A stretch of DNA of 64,000 bases from Hymenolepis diminuta (Eukaryota; Platyhelminthes; Cestoda; Cyclophyllidea; Hymenolepididae). Both the position numbers and the translations under genes were made by a program. Where the stretch lies: assembly GCA_900708905.1 (NCBI GenBank), contig CAADRB010000053.1:248001-312000 (forward strand), read 5' to 3'. Positions 27,901 through 38,032 of the stretch are shown here, in pieces (within the stretch, counting starts at the first letter, position 1; each line of letters opens with the position of its first letter). The notes beneath the pieces are model-generated. The model was given only the letters and a program-made list of their open reading frames with translations, had not been told where the DNA came from and ran no database searches.

Positions 27901-30900
27901 TTTCAGCTTTTCATGCTTTAGTACTCTGAGGATCAGCGCTCGTTCCTCATTTTTAACACATTTCATAAGCTTTTTCTTATACTACTTTTGTGCATTGTAC
28001 ACGCTCAGATTCTCATAAGTTAGAGTAACGCCACTTTTAATAATTTTCAAACCAAATTACCCTTGTTAAGCTCTACATTGAACAATCCAAAACATATTTG
28101 AACATGTTCTATATATTTACACTTTGTGGTTTTGGTCGATGAATCATTTGCTAAATTCTAACGTATGGATGATATCGAATAAACAGTTGGACTCATTACT
28201 TTTGAGCGTATCGTAATATGTTTTACAGTTGTGCTTGTTTTTGCTGACCCTAACTACGCAACTTAAGCTTTCTATCCAATAGAGAGAAAAAAACACCTTG
28301 TAGTGGATCACCAATTTGTAGCGGTAAATGGCTAACAGCAAATGAAAGAAAAGAAACACCAAGGATTGCGTAGACCGGGTTGTATTGAACAAACCTCAGT
28401 ACAGAGTCTCAAGGAAAAGTAGAGAGTTGGAGGAGAAGGATTGAGCAAAGGGAGATGCGCCTGATGAGCTAGGGTCTCCTGTCTGTCGTGTGTGTCTAAT
28501 GAAAGGCTATTTATAATCGGCACTTTGGGTGAGGACACGCATAAGGATATAATTGTATGCGTGCTTTACTTGGTCGGGACGATTTGTAGGAAAAGGAAGG
28601 GCCAGTGCAGACAGGACTGGTTAATAACAAAACCGACTAAGCGCTGTATTTGCTACTATCGTCCGAGGTAATGCTTACCTTTTCCGATCGATGAAAATAG
28701 GCCAGTTGAGGACACACGATGTTTGTCTGTGGAGTGCTTGGGGTCACAGGAAAGGTTAAAAGTTTATAGACATTACTATAAGGACAAGATAATCAAATTT
28801 GGTGATGATTAGAGATGACGTAAGATAAATATTTCGGTGAAAAGGGATTCATCCTTCAACCTAGAATCAGATAAACGGGTTCTCTTTATGTGGTCTTTTC
28901 TGTAACTATATTTTACACTCATTTAATCCCTTTTTGTTTTAAACTATCCGTAGTTATCTGTGGACATTACCTTGGTAAAACATCAACTCGAAGGCAATTC
29001 TATTAGTGAATATGATACAAATAAACTAAGTGTATCATTGAATGTGTTAATATATTGTTCATATTCATTAATTCTTTTTATAATGAAATCGTCATTTTAA
29101 ATTCATTTATAATTGTACTATTTTTGGTATTGATGATATCTTTCTTACTTTTCTCTTTTATTAATGTTTCATTTTAGTATTTTTTCATTTAATTGTATAT
29201 ACATCTACATATATTTATATATATTAAACTTTGCTTGTACTAAACTTTTTTCAAGGTACCAAATCATGTTGATATGGATGCCGCAGAAAGTGGGTACGAC
29301 TCAGCCGGAGGTCCACCAGTCCCTGGTACCCCATCACTTCTTCCCCAACAGCCACCTCAGTATCCTGGAGGTTTTCCTCTGCAACCACCTCAATCACCGT
29401 CGAGACAACCACCAGGATATCCACCACAGGTACCCCCAAGTGTGGAACCCATTCAGCCCAATCAACCTTGGGGTGTGCCTCCACCAATTAGCGGTGGTGC
29501 AGACACTGAAGGCAGTGGTTTTGGGGAACCCGCTCCCGCCCCATCACCACCTAATCAATCCGGTGGTGGTGGTGGTGGTAACAACGTACCTTGGGGTCAA
29601 GGAGGGACACCATGGGAACAGCAACCCGGGCCTGTTCCTCCCCTTTCACAGTCTAATCCCTGGGAATCCCAGCCAGTACAACCCGTGCAACAGCCCCAAC
29701 CTTCTCCTCCTGAAGTTTGGCAACCCTCCCCCCTCAACCCTGACCAACAACAGGGCAGTGGAGATGGTGGTGATGGTGTTCTCCCCGGACCTGAGGCTTT
29801 TCCTCCGCTTGTGGAAATTGCGCCTACAACGGCAACAACTTCAACTGCTCTACCGACAACGACAACTGCAGTGACAACGTCAAGAAGACCTACTGCGACC
29901 ACAACTACAACGACGACCACTGCAGCACCGAGAGTAGAGAGAATTAATTCAAGTTTGCCGCTTCCACCAACTCAGCCGATGGGTGGCTTTGATGATGATG
30001 AGGACTTTGGAATACAAACTCCTGTGCCACCGTCCCGACAAATACCATCTCAAATACCTTGGAGTTCACAGAGTCCCCAGCAGTCAGGACAACAACAATT
30101 CGGACAAGGGGTGAGCTCTTTTAAGTTGATGGTGTGGTACAGAGCACCCTTACTTACTGCAATCTTTACCTAAAACGAGATAGAAGGAAGACAGGGTTGT
30201 GAAAATCAAAACTGTCTTTCATGTAGATAGTTATCCGTATAAGGTAGATTGGCGGTTCACGGGTAGGAGGGTGAATCAGGAATAATTGAATGGGAAGGAT
30301 CGACAAGCTTATCAAAAGTTCGTAAAAGCACTACTAACAGCTAAGTATCTGATTTTTGTACCTAGCTATTCTGCAACCTATACCAATCTTCACTAAGACA
30401 ACAGAGTAGAAAGCGAAGATAACTGCAACCAGCAATGTTCACTGATGGAAGTTTCGAGAAGAGGACCAAGAGAGGTGGATCGGTCTGTATGGACTGATGG
30501 ATTTCGTGAACACTGCGGATGATGTATGAGTCTACGGAGAGGGTATTATATGTACATATATATATTTGAGTCAGTCGACTGCAGATTGACGATAAGTCAA
30601 ACGAACCCAACGACTTAACAGCGTCGGGTGTCCTGTATAAGTGCAGGACAAGTCTTGGGAGCCTGGGGAGCCTCAACTGTGAAATCGAATCATAAGATCG
30701 GGCTGGCTCAGAGTAGGAAATATTAGAAGTATTCAGAAAGATAATATAATTGAAAATGTTCGTGAAGAAATGATTTAGGAAACTTATATGAAAGTTTTAA
30801 TTCTTGAGGAAAAAAATTTGATCTTTACAAATTGCCACTGATCGGTGTAAAAGTAAAACGACAATGTCGTATAAAAGTCATATTATATTTGAGGATTTAT

Positions 30901-32777
30901 ACATAATTCTGCGGGGGATAAATATCTACAAATTAAATCGGATAATGTTACGCAATCGACTTTAAGTTCTCACCGTATTACACGAGAATGACCTATAATT
31001 TCTTTCGCCATCCTTTCAATTTCAGGCAGGCGGATACTTCCCCGATAGCAGTAGCCAAGGGACAATTAACCAAGGCGAAGTTCAACCCATGGAGCTTCCA
31101 CAACCTCAACAAGGTCAGGGTCTTGGTCAAGGTCACGAACTACCTCCTCCAGACTGCTCTCCTGAAGCAATGGCGAGCGCCGGTAGTGGTGTGGATCCGC
31201 GATGTTTGCCAGGTGGTGTCCCACCTGGATCGATACCGTATCCTGGACAACCTGGAGTCGTTCCTCAGCAACCTGTTTTTTCAGCCCCCCAAGCAGGAGG
31301 AATTGATCTGGAGGGTGAGGAAGAAGGAGGTCAAGGCAAAGGAAGTGGAATGTCACCAGATGATGTGCTGGAACCGCCGCCTCCACCACCACCTCATCAA
31401 GGCCCTCAACCGGGGTATATTGGTTACCCAGGTGTTGGAGAAACGTCACATGAACAACAACGACCTGATTTCCATGAATGTTAGTTTTATGTTGCTACTT
31501 TTTAAGCGTAGGGTCGGGGAAAGTAAACTGTGGTCACCTGGATTTCGGTTTTAATTCAGATTTACTTCATTTGAAATGAACTGATTAAGAATTCTCTTTT
31601 CTTTTGGGAAGCATCAGACTGATTTTCTGGGGTATATGATATAAATAATATTCCAGTCAGACCTTAAATTTATTTGCAAAGAATATGGTCTGCAGAATTT
31701 CCAATGATTTTTGTTTCTAGAATTCCGGTTACTTATTCCACTGAAATTTGAAGTATGTTCATTATGGATGCAGAGGTATTATATCCCGAGTTAGATTTTG
31801 CTTGTATCATTTGATATGTGTAGTATTTAGGAATCCGTTTTAATGTTCTTTTTATGGAAGGAAAACACCTAAAATCTATTTTGTTGAGGAATGCTCGTTC
31901 AACTATCGGGTAACCAGCTTTGAACCCTTATCGATCAATGAGACACCTGCACACTTCTGTGGGTAGGTCGTCACTGACTGTAACTAATATGGCGTAGCGG
32001 CTAATGTCTATAAGGTCAGGAGTCATGAGTTCGATGCCCACCAGTACACACGCAGTTGATGAAATTGTCAGCCGCACTATTTAAATCTGATTAACAAGGA
32101 AGAGTGGTGCTAGAATTCGATTTTCTCACCAGGAAGGCTCCCTCGTTTCATATGAATGTTTGGAAACGCCTTCTTTAAAGGACTTGGGAGTTGTAGATTT
32201 TATCGATTTTAAATAATTCACTTCTAAGAAGCTAATAGGGCTACTCTATCAACGCCAAACTTAGAGGGAAGACAGAGTATAATATGAGCAAGTCTACACT
32301 CTTAATGAAGAAGATATATATGAAATATCTACCAGACTAAGTTGGATCAACAGAGGAAGGGGCCACGCAGGTGAGTAGGCACAGTGACAAGTAATAACAC
32401 TGCTTTACTTTTCTCTAGTACCCGGCTACGACGGACTTGTCCCAACTCATACTCCCGACACACCACGACCACCGTCAATCGATATCGATCGACCCCACCA
32501 ACCACCACCGACCAAGAAGCCACCGTTAATCAGCAAACCACAGAAGCCACTTCCGCCACCACGAGAATTACCCCCCGACATTTGGCTCCCAGTGCCTGAA
32601 CTCAAACCCGGCGATCCAAGGCTACCGGACTCTAAACTTTTTCTTCCCGATTTTCCTCCCCACCGTGGTCGGCCTATGCTGGGTGAGAGGTCGAACTCGG
32701 GCTTTTCAGATGGCGTTAACACCTCCCTTCTCGCTGTGATTACGACCCTGATAATCAATGCGGTCCTTCGAGGTTGA
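12922..32777 (+). CDS. Glypican, 5'-partial, with a very long proline-rich stalk
   Basis: A GPI-anchored heparan-sulfate proteoglycan core protein of the cell surface. Nine exons join in phase: 12922-13114, 19427-19557, 23889-23964, 24475-24821, 26570-26670, 26732-27179, 29256-30110, 31026-31479 and 32419-32777. This gives about 987 codons; 5' exons are not found. Exon 1 carries the six-Cys glypican block (PECILAFARFRYC, CPAACDNFMKAC, then W-SQLI). Exon 2 matches the conserved helix before the next Cys (FLSEAITYVHQKY). A furin-type site RAKR lies at 24552-24563. ACWNP at about 26640 matches the family's CWNG. Exons 29256 onward encode a stalk rich in Pro, Gly, Gln, Thr and periodic Trp, with Ser-Gly-x-Gly heparan-attachment motifs at 29514 and 29757. 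The last residues form a GPI signal: small residues, then hydrophobic SLLAVITTLIINAVL at the C-terminus. The predicted length is about twice that of vertebrate glypicans. Family assignment is firm; exact splice sites are inferred by eye. Confidence 0.88.
16432..17150 (+). repeat. Tandem-like duplication, two units about 430 bases apart
   Basis: Units at about 16432-16690 and 16862-17150 share blocks in the same order: GTTAATCTTGATC, an ATGGT-CAAAA-G-GACAGTT-GAG block, a CCATT-A-TTCATG block and TTTTATTAATTAGTACTATT. They differ by many substitutions and small indels, so the duplication is old. No coding frame is shared. Confidence 0.6.
17795..18400 (+). repeat. Interspersed repeat of about 600 bases, copy 1
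   Basis: This copy matches 28295-28860 in the same orientation over its whole length. Shared blocks include CACCAAGGATTGCGT, AGTACAGAGTCTCAAGGAAAA, GAGGACACGCATAAGGATAT, GGCCAGTTGAGGACACACGA and AAGATAATCAAATTT. Identity is clearly higher than for the other repeats here, so it is a fairly young family. No protein frame is obvious; it could be a non-autonomous element or a SINE-like unit. It lies in a glypican intron. Confidence 0.75.
17863..17870. other. Run of eight N (assembly gap)
   Basis: The gap falls just after a short imperfect tandem array: CACCAGTTTGTAGAGGG, CACCAGATTGTTGAGGG and CACCAGT units, period about 20 bases. The second copy of this repeat has only one such unit. The array is probably collapsed or unresolved here. 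Confidence 0.9.
20505..21790 (+). repeat. Direct repeat pair about 970 bases apart
   Basis: Segments at about 20505-20800 and 21478-21790 share CGTAAACTTC, AGTCC-C-AGAA-AAAA, TCATGCAAACTGACCAATCAG / TCATTCAAACTAACCAATCAG and a TTTCCCA-TGT-TGTGTATA block, followed by TTCGAGAATT. Diverged and non-coding, inside the glypican intron between exons 2 and 3. Confidence 0.55.
25334..25570 (+). repeat. Direct repeat pair about 165 bases apart
   Basis: CACGTTTTCTTATTGAAAAT near 25337 recurs as CACGTTTTCATTATTGAAAG near 25500. Both continue with a CCA-TA-T-GT-GC-AA-CGA/TGACCA block and ATAAATTAATTAA / ACAAATTAATCAA. It lies in a glypican intron. Confidence 0.55.
28295..28860 (+). repeat. Interspersed repeat of about 600 bases, copy 2
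   Basis: This is the partner of 17795-18400, in direct orientation. It lies in the glypican intron 27180-29255. It starts near TAGTGGATCACCAATTTGTA and ends near GATTCATCCTTCA. Minor indels and substitutions separate the two copies. Confidence 0.75.
31975..32170 (+). repeat. tRNA-derived SINE-like element (best copy)
   Basis: An A-box-like string TGGCGTAGCGG at 31990-32000 fits the RNA polymerase III pattern TGGCnnAGTGG with one change. A B-box-like string GAGTTCGATGCCC follows at 32027-32039, at tRNA-like spacing. The tail contains TTCTCACCAGGAAGGCTCCC. Related pieces occur near 7838, 45334 and 47715. It sits in the last glypican intron (31480-32418). Confidence 0.5.
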
Positions 32778-35719
32778 AAGTAAAACTAACAAACTATTAC
32801 TGTTGCCGGTCGTGTACATACCAACACTAAAATCAACTCAACTACGTACTCTCTACCTTCTCCCACCTTGGTTATATTAGTACGATGCTGATTCTCAACC
32901 TCCTCCAGTCTTCCAATTATATTAATTTGCTGGTCAAGGTTACCACACTTGTTTTCGACTAAATCTTCTCCGCCCTTTGAATAAGTAACACGATGATACA
33001 GTTACCAGTTACTGTCCTGACTCTTTCTCTTAACATAACGTTCTCTCTTGTTCTGACTCTCTGTGACTATATATGCATAACTTGTGTGTCGACCTGACCT
33101 CCTTCCCCATCCACTTTTGTGTGTTACGCACATTACAAAGAATTTGTGTGTATGTGTGTGATGATGAGGACAAAATTTGATTTTAAGTGAAGTATAAATA
33201 AAAATGCTCCTTTTCTCTGCGTTTTCTGATTTATGTCTCTGTCTCAAATTAAATAGTAAATGATAAGGCAGTGAGTAACACGTCTTTGCACCCGAACAAA
33301 GTTCACAGTTTTTGTTCCTGCTCGTGCACTGAATTACCAATTATTGATTTTTTTCTGTGCTCGTGCCTGGGAATGGGATCCCGCTGACGTTGCAGTCATT
33401 GGCTAAACGTAATCTAAAGCTGTAGTAAAAGGGAATAAGGCTGCCGTTAAGTTAAAAGTTATCTGCTTTCTTTTTCTGGGTCAGTATGGACCACTAGAAT
33501 CAAAGCAATCAATATCTAATCACAATAGTATATATACGTATATATCTCATTGAGATGGTCTTTACATAATCTTTATTCGCAAGTCAGTGATTGTCTTAAT
33601 TCTACAGACCGGTATGTCTCGTCATCTGGGCAAACATACCTATGGATCAGCTCCATATAGGGAGGACTCCTTACTCGTATATCAACTGGGATATGCTGTT
33701 CTGTGTTCTATCGTGACTCTTCTTGTTGATTTCCCATATTGAGGGCATTGGTAGTGTCAAATTTTATATATCATACTCGGACAATGCATCTCCTTAATCG
33801 TTATTATCTCTCCATCTATCAACATCACGTTGCTCTTTAGTCATTTTGGTCATAAACGGTCAGGTGTAGTTCGTATCATAGGTACGAGTTGAGCGGTGAA
33901 ATGTACAAATTTCAATATTAAACGTGCAGGATGGGGAGAAGAGAGAAATAAGAGGATTTCGATACTGAAAAGAAAAAGTTCTCTTACTCTCGATTCGTGA
34001 CTGGTGTTTTTGCCTTTAAGATTGTCTAGGGTTGAGGGGGTCACTTTCAATGGAAGCTTGGTTTCAAGGACTGAACAGTGAACAATTACACCGAATTTCA
34101 AGAGCTTTATAATCACGAACCTCACAGATCATGATCTTTTTAAATCAGAAGAAAGCGTACTTCTCGATCTACACAAGTGTTTATAAGACTGAGTGGCGGT
34201 ATTCAGCGACTAGTTGGTTTAAGCTGTGATTTTCAGCAACCGATCCTTTTATAGCAATTTAAAGAAACAGCTGTTTGATGCAACTAAAGAGTATCGAATT
34301 TTCTGTGAGTGCAAATCAAACAACATAAGTCCTTCTCACAAGCGAAACTTTTTAATCATTACTATGTTAAGTAGTTGTAATTTAAATCAGTAAAATATTA
34401 TCCATGAAAATTCAACAATTTTGTAGGTTCTATTCATTAGATAGAATGTGCGCTTCCTAACTTCATCGTATAACTCTTTCGTCCAATACTGAATTGTTTC
34501 GTTCAGATTCTAACTACTTTTGAATTCGGGAAGCATTTTGCCGTCCACATAATTCACTTTCAAATATCCAAATGTTCCAAAACTCAATTTTCATGGTCTG
34601 ATCCCCTAGATTACTGGATGACTTCACGAATACGATACTTGACGCTTATTGAGCGCTTGGTTTAATTGAATGATTGTTCTTATCATATTAATTCATTTAT
34701 ACCTCACAAACACATGAGCAGATATGAGTCTAGAAAAGACATTTCTAACGTAGCATAACTTAATAGAATCCACTCAAGAACTTTAATGTGTTGATAAACT
34801 GTAATCCCCTTCCCACAAGACTATCTTCCCATTTATTTGAAAACAGCTGATAGCTAATCCAAACAAGAGGGTATCGATTGGTGTTCTCCAATTAAATTTT
34901 TTCAATAAAGAGGGAAATTCTGGACCAACGTCCTCAAATCCACCTTATTTAAAATGCTAAAACTTGACATTCACTTGTTCTATCAGTATTATGGTGGCCT
35001 GACATTTATTATAAGTAATTGCAGCAGTAAACAAGGTAGGGGACTTTCAGTCAGAAGTTTCCAGATATTTCCTCTCTTTGCAAGACTAATCTTTGAAATT
35101 GACTTGGAAGGCATAATATTAACAAAATTTTGCAACCTAATTATCGTAAAATGGCCACAAATCTGCCAAGGGCATAATTACCGTAGTGGTAGGCTTTACT
35201 TCAAAAACTGCAAAAAATATAATCCTGGTGTCCAAATCTGAATGTGCCATCACGAAAATCCCCGTTCTTGGTACGCAGCTTTAACTTCCAATATTATAAG
35301 AGTTCACCTCAAGAGAACTCTTGTAATTGCAATTGCTTGTCTCATCTACCCGCTCATGCTGTAAGAAGATTCGAATGAGTCAACGTAGAATGACTAACCA
35401 TTCAATTCCATCACTTTGTCAAAAAGCTCTGAATATCACGGATATGAGCTCACTCAGTCACCCAGAAATCAAATCAGGATATTATAAATTGAATTACATC
35501 CCTTAATACCTTCAGAATTCAAATAAAGTAAGATGCTTAACATCATCCTGCACTCCAATTTGATCTTTAATCCATCTCTAACTTTACTATTTCGCTATCC
35601 TGCCACTTAATGAAGAGTTTTTCCATTGCCATAAATAATTATTATTATTACTAAAATTAATGCTAAATCAAGGAAAGCGGGTAGTTACAGATAGATCGCA
35701 TGCATAACCAAAAGGTAGA
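32778..35719. other. Intergenic region between convergent glypican and NTAN1 genes
   Basis: The two flanking genes end towards each other. The left part should be glypican 3' UTR up to about 33.2 kb. A 95-codon plus frame at 34954-35241 lacks recognisable motifs and coding bias, and I do not call it a gene. Confidence 0.5.
33197..33202 (+). promoter_or_regulatory. Candidate poly(A) signal of the glypican gene
   Basis: AATAAA lies about 420 bases after the glypican stop codon and is the first exact plus-strand match I saw downstream. A GT-rich stretch lies upstream of it, near 33143-33162. Plausible but unproven. Confidence 0.4.
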
Positions 35720-36742
35720 TCAGTAATTTAAAGCCAGCTGATGTTTCTTAGCACTCTCAGTTTGGGGATTCAGTGGGGTCCACTGTTTCTTAGTGACATC
35801 CAGGGACAACTCCAAATTTCTACCTTCAAAGAAGTCATTTCCCGACACTAGCATGTAACCCACAAGGCCGCTAGTACGTCTCAACAAATTATAAAAGTGA
35901 TCACTTTCTTGCTGGGGAGTTTTTGAATACAGCGCGAGTCTTGCCTTTGCCTTACTCGCCAACTGGGCAAGTTCAACCATTTTCTTCCAGTGGATCATAA
36001 AGGGCTTGAAGCACAATCGATGAGATAGGGGATCAAGAATATTACTCATATGAGGGGTCTCTGAAAGAGCATATAAGGAGGCATTTCGCAGAACCAAAAG
36101 GGGACCCCACGCTGCCGGAGTTATAGAAGCTGGTTTTACACTGCGCATCTTAATATCAAATACCATAGCTCGATGAACTGGTGCGTGGATTTTGTCACCA
36201 ATCAATTGATCGTTCATGTCCAGACAGAAGTAGGTTTTCAGTAGAAATGTTTGATTAGAACCCATGAGATAACCGATTATCCGTCTTGTAAGTTTCTCTG
36301 AAAGCCCCCTGTCATCATCAAACCCACCAACCATATGTAAGTCAATATATTCATCTCCATTCTTTTTACTGAGCGTCGCTAATGAAGCATCAAAAAAGTC
36401 CTTGATCAAATCGTGACCGCTTCGATCGAGATGACCGATGGAAAATCCCCTGGAGGTTGAAAGAATAACTAATAGCTGAAACGTCATCTCCGAGGCTCCC
36501 GCATAACGTGGAAGAGTATCGTCAATGTCTGCAGAGGTACATTTTGCCACAGCCATTTCATTCTTGTGCACGTAGAGAATTTCATCGCTTGAGGAAATCT
36601 GAACCTCCTCCAACTCTCTCAAATTATTGTTGGGTCCAGTGCTGAAAGAGGCTAAACCCTTATGGATACTCTTTTCCAAATTATGTTCGCAGTCTTTTTC
36701 ACCCAAAAAATGAAATTTTTTGCCTCCAACAAAGAGCACCAT
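35720..36742 (-). CDS. NTAN1-like protein, copy a; predicted loss of catalytic Cys
   Basis: A 340-residue single-exon homologue of protein N-terminal asparagine amidohydrolase. NTAN1 converts N-terminal Asn to Asp so that the protein can be arginylated and degraded (Arg/N-degron pathway). The assignment rests on the N-terminus MVLFVGG (human MPLLVEG), LYVHKNEMAV at 57-66 (human LYVQQRELAV) and HMVGGFDDDRGLSEKLT at 136-152 (human HLVGGFSDDRQLSQKLT), plus matching total length. In the block aligned with human TTCHIVVL (Cys75, the nucleophile), this copy reads TFQLLVIL: the position is Gln89, codon complement at 36476-36478. It is therefore unlikely to act as an amidase unless another Cys substitutes. 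The frame is otherwise intact, which argues against a simple pseudogene. It is a tandem paralogue of 38033-39049. A CAG acceptor-like site lies shortly upstream of the ATG. Confidence 0.85.
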   Translation of the reverse strand: MVLFVGGKKFHFLGEKDCEHNLEKSIHKGLASFSTGPNNNLRELEEVQISSSDEILYVHKNEMAVAKCTSADIDDTLPRYAGASEMTFQLLVILSTSRGFSIGHLDRSGHDLIKDFFDASLATLSKKNGDEYIDLHMVGGFDDDRGLSEKLTRRIIGYLMGSNQTFLLKTYFCLDMNDQLIGDKIHAPVHRAMVFDIKMRSVKPASITPAAWGPLLVLRNASLYALSETPHMSNILDPLSHRLCFKPFMIHWKKMVELAQLASKAKARLALYSKTPQQESDHFYNLLRRTSGLVGYMLVSGNDFFEGRNLELSLDVTKKQWTPLNPQTESAKKHQLALNY

Positions 36743-38032
36743 GTTTTGTTAAGTACGCGCAACCTGAGACACTGCAGTTACTGAAGTATTGTCAATCAAA
36801 ATAAGCAATAATCAAGTAAAAACATGAATAGCAGAGATATGAAAATTCGAATTTTTAAAATCTCGTCTTCCTTCTTAAAAGGATCTAGAACCAATATCAA
36901 CAATTCAAATTTAACAGGTGGACGAAAGTTTCGCTGGACAAAATAATCCTTTCGATCAGTATCTATATTTGTCCTGATAATGCATTTACCAGTGCATACC
37001 TACCTACCTGTATAATTGTAATTTGGCACAATATACTAAGATTCGATCTAGCTAAGACGCACACTTTTTGGGTTTCAATAAGAGGTTCCTACTACGTTAC
37101 AAAACTAATTTCTAAAAGATTCTTAGGTTTAATTCACCTTTTTTAGTACCAAAGCCCACTTTTTACGAGCCGATCCCTGAGTTTTCGAGTGAGCCCTTAT
37201 CAGTAACATCCAGAGTTAATTGACTACGTCTTTCAGTTGAACGGTTAGTTATACCAGTTTGACTCATTTGTGAATTCTAACAACCTTGAACAGGTAGTTA
37301 AGATAAATAAAGGTACTTTAAGCCAAGAGAGATTATTTTAATAAATTGTAAGGATATCTCAAGAACTAGTCTCTATAGTTTCATATACCCCCAAAAGAAT
37401 TATCAAAATCTTCTTCCCGGGACTTCTAACTTAAGCTCAACTCTACGACCCCTACTGATCAACATATTTACTCATGACCCCGATTTCCATGACTGGTCCT
37501 CACACTAAATCCACATTTGTAACCCCACTTCCCACTTCTCTTCAGGTCCCCTGCCGTATAGGTTAGCTTTGACATAGATGGTCGTCTGCATCTCATGTTT
37601 AAAACTGACTGCAGATTTCCTCTTTCTGACTTATTACAACCCCTATTTTAATGTAAAGGAGCATATTACAGCAAGAGCTAATCCGCGTATGTTTAGCCTT
37701 CGTGAAGCAACTACACTTGCAGAGTCACCCATTATTTTGGTGCGGATCACTCGAATTGATAAGCGAGAACACGGAGGGCGACCTTGCAAAGATCTTAGAC
37801 ACCCTGACTGAACATAAGTGTTCAGAGGCACATTTCAACTCCTATATATGCAAGTAGCTTCAATGGGCGTAATATCCGAAGTAATCTATTTATTAAAAAT
37901 CAGTAGCTTAAATCCAGAAGTCAACGTTGTCAAATTAGAAAGCAGCTCAACTGCAAAATAGGTTTAAGTCAAATAAAATCCCAAATCTTTACATACCGAC
38001 ACAGCCTAGCAAATGATAAATATAACCCCTAG
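36743..38032. other. Spacer between the two NTAN1 paralogues
   Basis: About 1.3 kb without a secure gene. A 77-codon plus-strand frame (37578-37811) and an overlapping 62-codon minus-strand frame cover a slightly GC-richer patch at 37.65-37.83 kb. Neither matches a family I know. They may be a decayed coding remnant. Confidence 0.45.
37889..37894 (-). promoter_or_regulatory. Candidate poly(A) signal of NTAN1 copy b
   Basis: AATAAA on the minus strand, about 140 bases after the stop codon of the gene at 38033-39049. Spacing suits a short flatworm 3' UTR. Confidence 0.45.

Noticed and set aside
29164..29920. Long alternative frames on both strands over the glypican stalk exon
   Set aside because: They are shadows of the low-complexity coding sequence; only the glypican frame continues in phase through flanking splice sites.
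32384..32758. Frames of 71 and 103 codons overlapping the last glypican exon
   Set aside because: Shadows of the real frame, which ends in a GPI signal.
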